From an alpha proteobacterium U9-1i (GTDB lineage Bacteria; Pseudomonadota; Alphaproteobacteria; Caulobacterales; Aquidulcibacteraceae): a DNA stretch of 64,000 bases. Positions 16,065 through 24,813 of the stretch are shown here, in pieces. Numbering within the stretch: position 1 is the first letter of the stretch; the number at the start of each line of letters is the position of its first letter. The stretch covers positions 620,001-684,000 of the forward strand of contig BBSY01000002.1 in NCBI GenBank assembly GCA_000974665.1, written 5' to 3'. Below the pieces are notes generated by a model. That model saw only the letters and a program-made list of their open reading frames with translations, was not told the DNA's origin and made no database searches. The position numbers and the translations under genes are program-made.

Positions 16065-19000
16065 GTGAAGTACATTGATCTCGATCGCCGCTTCGTCAGT
16101 TTGGCCGAGGCGCAGGACATTGATCCGGAAGTTTGGCTAGCGATCCGCGGCGCCGACGGCCGCTTGGGTTGGAAGCAGTTGCTTGAGCGCAAGCGCGTCG
16201 TGATTTTGGCGGAAGCCGGAAGCGGCAAAAGCACCGAGCTTGAGCAGCAGTTCCGCGCCTGGAAGGGTGCCGGCCATGCGGCCTTCCACGGCAAGCTTCA
16301 GACCGTCGGACGCCGCGGGCTCATGGCCGCGATCGGCGGAAAATCCCGCACCGCCTTTGAGGCCTGGCAGGCGAGCGATGAGCCAGCTTGGTTTTTCCTC
16401 GACTCCGTCGACGAGGCCAAGCTCGACAACATCCGCTTGGATGATGCGCTCGGTGCAATCGCGGACGTGCTCGACCCTTATCTTGGCCGCGCTCACATCG
16501 TGCTTTCCGGCCGGCACACCGATTGGGAATTCCGCCTCGACCTGGAGCGCTTGGCGGATATTTTGCCCGTGCCCAATCTGCAGCCCTTGGAGGAGCTGTC
16601 GGATCAGGAGCGCCTGGACGATGTCATTCACAACCGGGCGCCAAGCCGAAAGACAAAGGACGAGGTCAAGCCGGAAGCGCCGTTAGTTGTAGTGCTGGCG
16701 GGGCTCGATGAGGCGCAAATTCGGCTGTTCGCCGGTGCGGCCGGCATCACCGACCTCGACGCCTTCTGCGATGCGCTAAAACGATCCGACCTGCTCGACT
16801 TTGCCAAGCGGCCGCTCGATCTGGACTGGCTGGCGCTCGGCTGGAAACGCGACAAGCGCTTCGGCGCCTTCGCCCACATGCTCGATCAGGCGCTTCAAGA
16901 ACGGTCCAAGGAAACCGACCCGCTGCGCGCTCAGCAGGCGCCGCTCGATCCTACGCGCGTGCGGGCCGCACTGCGCCGCATCGGCGCGGCGCTTGTGTTG
17001 TCGCGCAAGCAAGCCATCGCGGTGCCGGACAGCGGCCTCGCGGCTGATCCCAACGACGACGCCATCGATCTTCAAACGGTATTACCAGACTGGCAGCCGC
17101 CCGACATTCAGCGACTTGCGCGCCTGCCAGCGTTTGATCCGGGCACGCCGGGCAGGGCGCGCCTGCATAATGACAATCAAGGCGTCGTGCGCGGCTTTCT
17201 CGCCGCCGATTGGATGCGCGCGCTGCGCGCCAACAATTGCCCGGTGCGGTCGATCTTCGACCTGCTGTTCGCCGACGTTTATGGCCACGCCTTTGTGCGG
17301 CCCTCAATGCGCGAGACAGCCGCCTGGCTCTCCTTGTGGGACGAGGACGTCGCCAACGAAACGCTGAAACGCGATCCGTTCGTGCTGCTCAATTTTGGTG
17401 ATCCGGGATCGCTGCCGCCCGCTGTCAGAGAGCGGGCGCTGGAGCATTTCACCGCCGCGCTCGTCGCCGGCGGCGACAATCACATTCAGTATGACCACGA
17501 CGCTTTGCGGCGTTTCGCCAAACCGGATTTGGCGAGCGCCATCCGCAAGGCTTGGGCGGCGCATGGTGCGACCAAAAAGGTGCGCGCCTTCCTGCTGCAA
17601 CTGATCTGGCTGGGCGAAATCGAAGCGTGCAGCGATCTGGCCATTGAAGCGGCGTATGCCGCAGGCGCATCCCGGATTGTCGTGATCCTGGCCGGGCGCG
17701 CGCTGATGGTGAGCGCGCCTGACGCGGAAAAGAAGCGCTATGCCGCCCACATCAAAGCCAAGGCGGCGACCTTGCCGATCACGGCAGTGTGGGATGGGGT
17801 CGACAAGCTGTTTCCGGCCACGCTTCCGCCAGCCGATTTCATCGCCGTCCTCAATTCGGTTGATCTGTCCGATGGCGACAGCATTGGTGGGCTGGAGACC
17901 GATGGCGCTGCATGGGCGCAGCGTCTCGCTCAGCGCGACGATCTGGTGGCGTTGATTGAGGCGTTGGACGCCAAGGTGGCGCGCCCCTATGGCGACATTC
18001 ACAGCGTCGATGACAATGACGATCGCCAGATTCTGCCGATCATGGTGTCGGCTGCGCGGCGGCTGCTTGAGGTTGTTGGCGCTGACGAAGCGCCGGACGC
18101 GGCGATCGACGCCTTGCTGCGCATTGGCGGCGACAGTCGTGGCTATGACAGCGAACGCAATGAGCGGACCGTGCTGGCCAAAGCGATGCACTGTTCAAGC
18201 GGGCGACGCCGCGCCGCTTTCTGGCGCGCCGCGCATCGGCTGAAGAATGCCAAGTATCTGACCGACGGCTTGGACAGCGTCTGGAAGATGCAGCATTTCG
18301 GCTACGAGCCGGGTCTTGTGACTGAAGACGCCGATTGGCTGCTCGCAGATGCGCCACAACGCAAAGAGGCGTCCGAACGCGCCTTGGGTATCGATGGCGC
18401 CATGTGGGTGTGGCGCGCCACCGGCAAAGACGAAAATCTCTTGCAGCGCGTCCGCGCGGTCGCCGGGGCCGATGCGAAGCTGAAGGGCGTCATCGATGCT
18501 TGGACGGTCGAGCGCGCCAGTTCGCCGGAGATGGTCGAACTGGAAAAACGCCAGGAAGAGATGAAGCGCCAGGATCGGCTGCGCAAAGACAAGGTCTCCA
18601 AGTCGTGGAAGACCTTCATCGGCAGCTTGCGGGACAAGCCCGATCAGCTGCGCAAGCTGCGGCCGGTGACAAGCGACACCGTGGACCGGCGCCTGCACGA
18701 TGTGTGGCAATTGCTGAGCAGCGCCGATCGTGGCCGGTCGCGCTATGCGATTGACACAGCGGATGCGCTGAAGCCGTTGCTTGGCGCGGCGGCCGCGCAA
18801 GCGGTCGAGGATGCGCTGATCGACTTCTGGCGCAAGTGGACGCCGAACATTCGTAGTGGCCGCGCCGAGGACAAACGCGACCTTTCCTATTCCTTCGACA
18901 ATATGGGTATCGCCGGCATCGCCATGGAAGCCCGGCGCTCGCCAGATTGGCCCGCTTCATTGTCCGAGGCGGACGCGTTGCGCGCCGCGCAGTTCGCGAC

Positions 19001-20378
19001 GCTGGAACTCAATGGCTTCCCATCCTATGTGGCGCGCTTGGCCGCGCGTTTCCCAAACGCGGTTCGCGACGCGCTGATGACGGAAATTCGCGCCGAGCTC
19101 GACAATCGCAGTGCGCGTGGCGGCGTGCTGGAGGCGATCGCGAACACGGAGGAGGGCATTGCGCGGGTGTTGGCGCAGAGCCTGGAAGATGAGCTGCGTT
19201 TGCGAACCGATTTCGGCGAGCGTCACCTCAACGCCATGCTTGAAGCGCTTGCGCCGGTGGTTGCGTCGGAGCGGCGCGAGGATTTGACCACGCTGTTGCT
19301 GGAGCGGTTTCAGCGCACGGGCGCGCTGCGTGACGAGCAGATCGAATATCTTGGCGCCGCGTTCGAACTCGACGCGAAGCGCGCCGCGTCCGCAATGCTC
19401 GCCGCGGCCGCCAAGATGCAGCAGCCCGAGCGCTCCGAATTCCTGCAGCAGACTATGGCGGTCTATTTCGGCCGCTCCTATCGCCGCCGCCGCGGACCGG
19501 TCCGGGCGCCGTTTGAGATGCTGGAAGAATTGATCCGCGCCGCTTACGGCGCGATCGATCCGGCGCACGACGCCGTGCATAAGGGCGTTTACACTCCGGG
19601 GCTCCGCGACGACGCAGAGGGCGCGCGCTCGCATCTGGTGGAAATTCTCGTCAAGACGCCGGGCCGCGCCAGCTATGAGATGCTGCGCCGCCTCAACGAT
19701 GATCCCGAATTCAACAGCATGCCTGGCCGGTTCGAGGAATTGGCGATCTCGCGCGCCGCCGAAGACAGTGAGCACGAGCCTTGGCACGGCGCAGCCATTG
19801 CCGGATTCGAGGCCGATTTTGACGATACGCCTCGCACTGGCGCGGACCTGCTCCTGCTCACGCGCCGCCGGCTCGAAGATATCCAGCACGCGCTGACGGA
19901 GAGCGATTACGCCCAGGCCGCGACCCTGCGGGAGTTGGCGGGCGGTGAGACCGCGGTTCAGAACTTCATCGCCGAGCGCATGCGCATGAAGCAGGGCCGC
20001 GCCTATTCCATCGAGCGCGAAGTTCATGTCGCCGGCGAGAAGGAGCCGGACATGCGCGTGCGCGCGCGGGCGACCGATACTTCGGTCGCCGTCGAGATCA
20101 AGGATTTGGATTCGCCCTGGACGCTTCCTGATTTGGAAAAGGCGTTGCGCGACCAATTGTGCGGGCAGTACCTCCGCGACAAGGATCACCGTCACGGCAT
20201 TCTACTGCTCACTCATCGCCACACCCGGCCAAATGGATGGCGCGCCGCAGACGGCAGTTTTTGGGCGCTGCACCAGGTCGTGACGCACCTTCAAGGCTTG
20301 GCGGCAGAGATCGCCGCGCAGGGGCCGCATGCCCCGGACGCGGAAATCCTCGTCATCGATGTCGCCGAAGGCGCGTGA
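16065..20378 (+). CDS. STAND/NACHT-like NTPase with C-terminal PD-(D/E)XK-like nuclease domain
   Basis: A 1437-aa protein starting at GTG. Near the N-terminus are a Walker A motif (AEAGSGKSTE, residues 49-58) and a Walker B motif (WFFLDSVDEA, 109-118), followed by SGRHTDWEF, a pattern like STAND or NACHT ATPases. The middle roughly 1000 residues are helical and repeat-like, suitable as a sensor. At the C-terminus, D1329 in EPDMRV, then E1344 and K1346 in VAVEIKD, and QLCGQYL about 20 residues later fit a restriction-endonuclease-like fold. Large NTPase-nuclease proteins of this kind are typical antiphage sensors (Avs and related), but I cannot place it in a named type. A HEPN-motif gene starts at the next base. 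Confidence 0.7.
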   Translation: MKYIDLDRRFVSLAEAQDIDPEVWLAIRGADGRLGWKQLLERKRVVILAEAGSGKSTELEQQFRAWKGAGHAAFHGKLQTVGRRGLMAAIGGKSRTAFEAWQASDEPAWFFLDSVDEAKLDNIRLDDALGAIADVLDPYLGRAHIVLSGRHTDWEFRLDLERLADILPVPNLQPLEELSDQERLDDVIHNRAPSRKTKDEVKPEAPLVVVLAGLDEAQIRLFAGAAGITDLDAFCDALKRSDLLDFAKRPLDLDWLALGWKRDKRFGAFAHMLDQALQERSKETDPLRAQQAPLDPTRVRAALRRIGAALVLSRKQAIAVPDSGLAADPNDDAIDLQTVLPDWQPPDIQRLARLPAFDPGTPGRARLHNDNQGVVRGFLAADWMRALRANNCPVRSIFDLLFADVYGHAFVRPSMRETAAWLSLWDEDVANETLKRDPFVLLNFGDPGSLPPAVRERALEHFTAALVAGGDNHIQYDHDALRRFAKPDLASAIRKAWAAHGATKKVRAFLLQLIWLGEIEACSDLAIEAAYAAGASRIVVILAGRALMVSAPDAEKKRYAAHIKAKAATLPITAVWDGVDKLFPATLPPADFIAVLNSVDLSDGDSIGGLETDGAAWAQRLAQRDDLVALIEALDAKVARPYGDIHSVDDNDDRQILPIMVSAARRLLEVVGADEAPDAAIDALLRIGGDSRGYDSERNERTVLAKAMHCSSGRRRAAFWRAAHRLKNAKYLTDGLDSVWKMQHFGYEPGLVTEDADWLLADAPQRKEASERALGIDGAMWVWRATGKDENLLQRVRAVAGADAKLKGVIDAWTVERASSPEMVELEKRQEEMKRQDRLRKDKVSKSWKTFIGSLRDKPDQLRKLRPVTSDTVDRRLHDVWQLLSSADRGRSRYAIDTADALKPLLGAAAAQAVEDALIDFWRKWTPNIRSGRAEDKRDLSYSFDNMGIAGIAMEARRSPDWPASLSEADALRAAQFATLELNGFPSYVARLAARFPNAVRDALMTEIRAELDNRSARGGVLEAIANTEEGIARVLAQSLEDELRLRTDFGERHLNAMLEALAPVVASERREDLTTLLLERFQRTGALRDEQIEYLGAAFELDAKRAASAMLAAAAKMQQPERSEFLQQTMAVYFGRSYRRRRGPVRAPFEMLEELIRAAYGAIDPAHDAVHKGVYTPGLRDDAEGARSHLVEILVKTPGRASYEMLRRLNDDPEFNSMPGRFEELAISRAAEDSEHEPWHGAAIAGFEADFDDTPRTGADLLLLTRRRLEDIQHALTESDYAQAATLRELAGGETAVQNFIAERMRMKQGRAYSIEREVHVAGEKEPDMRVRARATDTSVAVEIKDLDSPWTLPDLEKALRDQLCGQYLRDKDHRHGILLLTHRHTRPNGWRAADGSFWALHQVVTHLQGLAAEIAAQGPHAPDAEILVIDVAEGA

Positions 20379-20981
20379 GTGGTTGGACGTGTTCATCCGT
20401 TCACGGAGGCGTTCGTCGCGGCCGTTGGCGCGACGGCGCCGCCGCACGCGCCACTGGTGATTCCGTGGCCCGCGCCCGGAAATCCTGCGGGCTTTATCAG
20501 CTTTGACAGATTTGCGCCGTGGCTGTCCTTCGTGTCCTCTTTGAGCTTGCGCGATAGTATTCCGCTGATTGTCGTCGCCAAATTTGCGCGGGCGCAGAAG
20601 CTGATGCTGCTGGGATGGATCGACGCCGATCTCATCAAGGCTGCGGAGCTGGTCGGGCTTTCAACCTTGGAGCTGGCGCTGACCGATCGCTACGGACCGC
20701 GCGCCGCGGCGAAATACGGCAATGACTCGTTCGGGCATTTGCTAAAATATATGGTCCATCACGACGATCTAACCGACGCCAAGATCGAGATGAACCAACG
20801 CTGCGGCGGCGGCAGCGTTGTGCCGCTTTTGACTGGCGATCGAAAGCCCAGTCTGGCGGAAATCCGCAACGCCGCCGCGCATGGCGATCCTTTTGACGGC
20901 TTCCTCTGGGCCGGCATGCTGGAGCTGATCCGAGATCTGATCGAGTACGCCTATCGCGACTTTGTGCCGGATCAGGTCTAG
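20379..20981 (+). CDS. Small HEPN-motif protein coupled to the NTPase-nuclease
   Basis: A 200-aa protein whose GTG start directly follows the TGA of the NTPase gene, so it is probably translated by reinitiation. The C-terminal region has EIRNAAAHGD (R163, H168), an Rx4H motif of the HEPN type, followed by a helix (MLELIRDLIEYAYRDFV). The N-terminal half is hydrophobic in places (LIVVAKFARAQKLMLLGW) but has no clear membrane segment. It may be an RNase effector, an antitoxin-like partner or a structural subunit. Its stop overlaps the end of the convergent gene by 4 bp. Confidence 0.6.
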   Translation: MVGRVHPFTEAFVAAVGATAPPHAPLVIPWPAPGNPAGFISFDRFAPWLSFVSSLSLRDSIPLIVVAKFARAQKLMLLGWIDADLIKAAELVGLSTLELALTDRYGPRAAAKYGNDSFGHLLKYMVHHDDLTDAKIEMNQRCGGGSVVPLLTGDRKPSLAEIRNAAAHGDPFDGFLWAGMLELIRDLIEYAYRDFVPDQV

Positions 20982-22258
20982 CTCAGCGGAACCGGCACGG
21001 TTGGACCGCGCCAGCCTGTGTAACGGCGACGGTCATTCATTTCGCCACGATAGCCGAGCAGAAAGAACACCAGCAATTCGCACAGCCATTGCGACAGCAG
21101 CCACGCTTCCATGATTTCCACGCCAGAATAGGAGAACGCCTTCTTGTGATGCGTGATCCGGTTTCTGAACAGCGCCAGAATGTCGAAGGGATCGCCATTC
21201 GCGTCGGCCTTGGCGCGCTTGGTCAAGTCTGGCGCATGCTCCAAGGGGTCGGCTGTCAAGCCCATGAACGCGGTCGCGGCGCGCAGCTTGTCGGCAAAGG
21301 CGGTCTGGCTGCCCAGTAAATTGTTCGACCATCCCGCTTGGCTGGACAAGATATATGGCACCAGCGTTTCGAGCGCCGCGTAGGAGGCGACAAGCGCCAT
21401 CTCGGCGCTTGCCGCGCGTCCGACATTCGCGGCGCGATAATAGTCAAGAGCGCGAACCAGGACGCGTCTCGCCTCGGGCTCAGACGTCATCGAGCGATAG
21501 AGGCCATAGATCTGAGGCGTCTGACGAATGACCATCTCGTCGCACCAATTGCGCTCACTCCAAAAGCCGTCAGACTTGCCGAAGCCCAGGTGAGCGAAGG
21601 TGGGCGCCGAATTGGCATCCAGGCCGCGCAAGTTGCCCACCGCGCTGTTGCCGCCACGAACGAAGGTGAAAAAGCGCGACAGGTTTGTGAGTTCGGTCAG
21701 CGCTGCGTCGGCATTGATTGGGTTCCCGTCCGTCGCCGTCATCACCAGTTCGGCCGTGGCGATGCTGTCGTCTTTGTGGAGCCGCGCCTCGCGGCGAAAA
21801 TCTCGTGCGCTCTGAAACTCGCGACACTCGATGGTGTACTGATCAACGGCAAAGCTCAGCTGTCCATTGGCGTATTCGAGCGATGGTCCATTGACCAGGA
21901 TAGCGCTGACCGAGGTCGCGGCATCGGCGCGACGCCACAACAGAGGTTGGAAGCGGGGGAGGAATACAGTGCGGTCTGCCTGCATCGACACCGATAGGAG
22001 CTCCACCGGTTCTGGAAAGTCGGAGCCGGAGAGAATTGCGTTGGTGTGACCGCTCAGGAGTTTGAATGGGTCGCTCGGATTGTGATGATCAAGGTAGAGC
22101 GTCGTGTGGCGATCATAGCGCGCCTCAAGCGACACATCAGGCGTATCGGCGTCGCCAATCGCCAGCTTGTCGCCGCGCAGTTCGAATTCACGGGGCGGGA
22201 AGAGACCGTGCTCAAAATCAGCGGCGGTTAGGAATGCGTCCCAGGATGTCATGCGCAT
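20978..22258 (-). CDS. HEPN-motif protein facing the NTPase operon
   Basis: About 426 aa from the Met at 22258; a second Met lies 6 bp on, and the frame is open upstream to 22504, but that extension is arginine/alanine-rich and unlike protein. Neither start has a good Shine-Dalgarno. The N-terminal half is beta-rich (GHTNAILSGSDFP, then VELLSVSMQADRTVFLPRF); the C-terminal half is helical with FRNRITHHK (R365, H370), an Rx4H HEPN motif. Its layout resembles the protein at 6750-8081, though sequence similarity is not obvious by eye. It is convergent with the small HEPN-motif gene. Confidence 0.55.
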   Translation of the reverse strand: MRMTSWDAFLTAADFEHGLFPPREFELRGDKLAIGDADTPDVSLEARYDRHTTLYLDHHNPSDPFKLLSGHTNAILSGSDFPEPVELLSVSMQADRTVFLPRFQPLLWRRADAATSVSAILVNGPSLEYANGQLSFAVDQYTIECREFQSARDFRREARLHKDDSIATAELVMTATDGNPINADAALTELTNLSRFFTFVRGGNSAVGNLRGLDANSAPTFAHLGFGKSDGFWSERNWCDEMVIRQTPQIYGLYRSMTSEPEARRVLVRALDYYRAANVGRAASAEMALVASYAALETLVPYILSSQAGWSNNLLGSQTAFADKLRAATAFMGLTADPLEHAPDLTKRAKADANGDPFDILALFRNRITHHKKAFSYSGVEIMEAWLLSQWLCELLVFFLLGYRGEMNDRRRYTGWRGPTVPVPLS

Positions 22259-22490
22259 AAGTAGCGGTCGATTCGCTGCGCATCCAACCAAGTCGCTCGA
22301 TCTCGGGAGATTCCAGAGTTTCTCGCTTGGCCCTGTGGTCGACGCCGCCGGCAGGCGCGTCGACGTTTGCTTGGGACGCCCCGCGGCGCGACGCCTAAGT
22401 CGCGGCCATCGCGCGCAGTGCGTGCCAAGGGACGCGCGCCAGCGCGGCGCGGAACGCGCTTGCCCTTGGCGCGCGCGAGCACGGTGGCAT

Positions 22491-22997
22491 CTAGCCTCGT
22501 TCAAGTGCGCTTAGATCGCGGATCGTCGCCTTAAGCAGGCGATACGCGCTCGGAAACTCATCCGGTTCGATCGCGGCAACGACCACTCGGAGTTTGCCCA
22601 TTGCTCCGGCCAGGCTTTTGGCGGGCGTGCGACGCAGGCGGCGCATCGCACGTGGACGCTCTTTCTTGAGCGCGGCGAAACGCCGATCGATGTCATTGAG
22701 CTTTCGAGCCTCGGGCAGCGCACGCTGCTGCTCCTCAGTAAGCTTGAACCAGTCATGGTTGTCAGCAAGCCAAGCCTCGACGTCTCCCCAGCGACGATGC
22801 AGCCGCTCGTTCTCGCGGTGCAACGCCAGACATTCGCGCGCTAGGTCAACGGCCGGATCGACAGGGGCGCGTTCCGTCGGTGGCTCTTGTGCGGTCGCGT
22901 GCGTTGGCGAAGCGCCGCCAGCGGCGATTAGTGGCGCTGCGGCGGCGCCCGCGATCAGTGCGCGACGCGAGGGGCCGGAAGTTCTACGCGGCTTCAC
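22491..22997 (-). CDS. Predicted Tat-exported protein, paralogue of the 23272-23769 product
   Basis: About 168 aa from GTG 22997, which overlaps the preceding gene's stop as GTGA; an upstream ATG at 23054 would overlap that gene more. The N-terminus has a twin-arginine signal (GPSRRALIAGAAAAPLIAAG). The rest is helical: ARECLALHRENERLHRRW, a segment ending EEQQRALPEARKLNDIDRRFAALKK, and a C-terminal YRLLKATIRDLSALE. The same order and key words occur in the product of 23272-23769, so the two are duplicates. The function is unknown. It is the third gene of a three-gene operon. Confidence 0.65.
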   Translation of the reverse strand: MKPRRTSGPSRRALIAGAAAAPLIAAGGASPTHATAQEPPTERAPVDPAVDLARECLALHRENERLHRRWGDVEAWLADNHDWFKLTEEQQRALPEARKLNDIDRRFAALKKERPRAMRRLRRTPAKSLAGAMGKLRVVVAAIEPDEFPSAYRLLKATIRDLSALERG

Positions 22998-23275
22998 AGA
23001 TCTTCTGTCCAAGCGGCTAAAACAATGCGGCGCGGCGCAAAGCAGCTCATCCAAGCCGTGATAATGGCGAACCGCGCTAGCGTCGAAACGCCGAGCGCCG
23101 CCGCGACGGCTAAGGCCGTGTTCTCACTGCATTCGGCGACGTACCATCCGGCGACAATCCCGGCATAACCGGATGGCGCCCAGATCAGTGCAGCACGGAG
23201 AATGCCCCATGCAAGGTGCAGGAGCGCGCCGAGGCACATCAGGATGCAAACGGACAGAAGCAAGGAGGCGATCAT
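22994..23275 (-). CDS. Small membrane protein between the two paralogues
   Basis: A 93-aa protein with two or three hydrophobic segments (IASLLLSVCILMCLGALLHL, then a segment around AGIVAGWYVAE, then TALAVAAALGVSTLARFAII). Its ATG overlaps the upstream stop as ATGA and its own stop overlaps the downstream GTG, so all three genes of the operon are translationally coupled. No family is recognised; it probably sits in the inner membrane and works with the two exported paralogues. Confidence 0.6.
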   Translation of the reverse strand: MIASLLLSVCILMCLGALLHLAWGILRAALIWAPSGYAGIVAGWYVAECSENTALAVAAALGVSTLARFAIITAWMSCFAPRRIVLAAWTEDL

Positions 23276-23769
23276 GGGCTTCGAGGCGTCATTGCCTTGA
23301 GATCGCGTATGATCGAGGCAATCAGGTGATGAGCTTCCTCATTCTCTTCGGGGCATACTTCGACGGCTGCAACCGCGAGCTTTCCGGCTAGGCCCAGCGC
23401 GCTGATGGCGGCGAACGTCGGCAGAACTGCTAGCAGCGTCTGCTGCTGTTCGTGCAACTCCTCTAATTGATCGTCGATGTCGTCGAGTTCTCGCGCCTCG
23501 GGCAACGCGCGCTGTTGGCGACGGGACAGACTCAGATAGTTGTGTTCGCGCGCGAGCTTGGCTTCCAAGCTTGACCATCGACGGGCCAAACGCTCGTGCT
23601 CAGCGCGCAGAGCGAGCCAGTTTTCGCACGCGACGACTGATTGATCGGCATCTGCCGTCGACCTTTCGAGTAGCAGCGGCGCTGCTGTCGCTCCGCCGAG
23701 AAGTGCTCGGCGGGAGGGGCCGTCGGGACGCGGGTCCGCGTTCGCCGCCACGGGTGGGCGTCGAGACAT
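23272..23769 (-). CDS. Predicted Tat-exported protein, first gene of the operon
   Basis: A 165-aa protein. A twin-arginine signal (GPSRRALLGGATAAPLLL) is followed by a helical region: NWLALRAEHERLARRWSSLE, a segment ending RRQQRALPEARELDDIDDQLEEL, and a C-terminal HLIASIIRDLKAM. The shared RxQQRALPEAR-x-L-x-DID core links it to the 22491-22997 product. The function is unknown; proteins of this pattern occur as hypothetical proteins in alphaproteobacterial accessory DNA. An inverted repeat upstream (23805-23827) separates it from a divergent XRE regulator. Confidence 0.65.
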   Translation of the reverse strand: MSRRPPVAANADPRPDGPSRRALLGGATAAPLLLERSTADADQSVVACENWLALRAEHERLARRWSSLEAKLAREHNYLSLSRRQQRALPEARELDDIDDQLEELHEQQQTLLAVLPTFAAISALGLAGKLAVAAVEVCPEENEEAHHLIASIIRDLKAMTPRSP

Positions 23770-23804
23770 TGGTTTGCCTTTCTGGTACGTATGAGTCGTT
23801 TGCT

Positions 23805-23827
23805 ATCACGCACAATAGCAGCGTGAT
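23805..23827. promoter_or_regulatory. Palindromic operator between the paralogue operon and the XRE regulator
   Basis: ATCACGC (23805-23811) and GCGTGAT (23821-23827) form a perfect inverted repeat across 9 bp. It lies 36 bp upstream of the minus-strand operon and 32 bp upstream of the XRE gene at 23859. Autoregulation by that XRE protein is the simplest reading. Confidence 0.5.
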
Positions 23828-23858
23828 CGCTTTTTGCAAGTATGATCGCAAAAGCAAA

Positions 23859-24107
23859 ATGCCGGAATTCACCGCTGCTCAAATACGCGCTGCCCGAGCG
23901 CTGCTCGACTGGACCCAACCGAAGCTCGCTGAGAAGACAAAGCTGTCCGTGCCAACGATACGGCGCATGGAAAGTGAGCGCGGACCTGCAGCCAGCACCG
24001 CCGCAAATGTCGAGGCTGTTCGGCGCGCGCTCGAAGACGCTGGCGTAGTCTTTCTGGAGCCGAAGGAGATGAAGACGGGCGGAGCGGGCGTGCGGCTAAA
24101 GAAATGA
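23859..24107 (+). CDS. XRE-family transcriptional regulator
   Basis: An 82-aa protein starting at ATG 23859; a GTG at 23823 in the same frame is an alternative, while the longer frame overlaps the divergent gene. The HTH is TAAQIRAARALLDWTQPKLA, then KLSVPTIRRMESERGP, and the tail (ANVEAVRRALEDAGVVFLEP) is the standard alphaproteobacterial ending of this small XRE group. The same ending style is visible in the HTH of the RelA/SpoT fusion at 2289 (LEGAGIAFV). It probably controls the divergent paralogue operon through the palindrome upstream. Confidence 0.85.
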   Translation: MPEFTAAQIRAARALLDWTQPKLAEKTKLSVPTIRRMESERGPAASTAANVEAVRRALEDAGVVFLEPKEMKTGGAGVRLKK

Positions 24108-24271
24108 GTCATCGAAGCGATGACGAACGGCGTGGCACCGTGTTGCCCGACGTTGCCGTGTGTGTCCCAGTTGTTTCCCGTTGTCTCCGGCACCCATCAC
24201 GACCTTGACCGCGCGCCATTGCGTCCTGAGCTTGTGAATAAGTTGTGGGGAACGCAGGAGCAGAACGCACC

Positions 24272-24541
24272 ATGTTCGAGAACATCACAGAACCGCATGA
24301 TCCGCTTTATTCGCGCAAGGAAGCGGCGCGCTATCTCACGGAATTGGGACTAGAGACCGCGCCGCAGACACTGGCGCGCAAATTCCACGAAGGTACGGGG
24401 CCGCTCTGCACGCACGTCGCCGATCGCGCCATGTATCGAAAAAGTCATCTCGATGTGTATTTCGGCACGCAGGTCTCTGCGCCACGTCGTTCGTCGAGTG
24501 AGCCGCGCAAGCCCGCCAGCGAGCAAGCAAGCTTCGGATGA
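24272..24541 (+). CDS. Small DNA-binding protein (HTH-like)
   Basis: An 89-aa protein with the start at ATG 24272, preceded by AGGAG; an upstream start at 24245 is possible. The segment YSRKEAARYLTELGLETAPQ followed by LARKFHEGTGP resembles winged HTH proteins of the excisionase/AlpA type, in which the residues after the turn read the DNA and the C-terminal YRKSHLDVYF forms the wing. It lies on element 2 between a regulator and the relaxase region, so a role in excision or transfer control is likely. The C-terminal tail is low-complexity. Confidence 0.6.
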   Translation: MFENITEPHDPLYSRKEAARYLTELGLETAPQTLARKFHEGTGPLCTHVADRAMYRKSHLDVYFGTQVSAPRRSSSEPRKPASEQASFG

Positions 24542-24575
24542 TTGCCATGGCGCGCCAACGCTGTTTCTTAAGTGC

Positions 24576-24607
24576 GAGTCAATAGGCCTGATCGTGCCTA
24601 TTGACTC
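24576..24607. terminator. Perfect 12-bp hairpin
   Basis: GAGTCAATAGGC (24576-24587) pairs with GCCTATTGACTC (24596-24607) across an 8-nt loop, 34 bp after the small HTH gene's stop. It is AT-richer than its surroundings and has no T-tract. It may be a terminator or a protein-binding palindrome. Confidence 0.45.
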
Positions 24608-24813
24608 TCTCACCGCCAACAAAGGCCGCGCCGGTCGTTCGCGCGAAACTAGAACGGCATTTTCGTTCGCGCGTTCGTATGCTTGCCTTCGCGTGCGATG
24701 CCAAAGCGTTCGACACTCGCTCGCGTCAGATCGCACAGTGTTGCACCGTGTTTCCTCACGTTGCATGCGGCCCGTACGCGGCCCGTCGCACCCTACTTGT
24801 GGGGTGTGTGCGT

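Noticed and set aside
18957-20195. 412-codon frame antisense to the NTPase gene
   Set aside because: Shadow of a long GC-rich gene; no recognisable motif.
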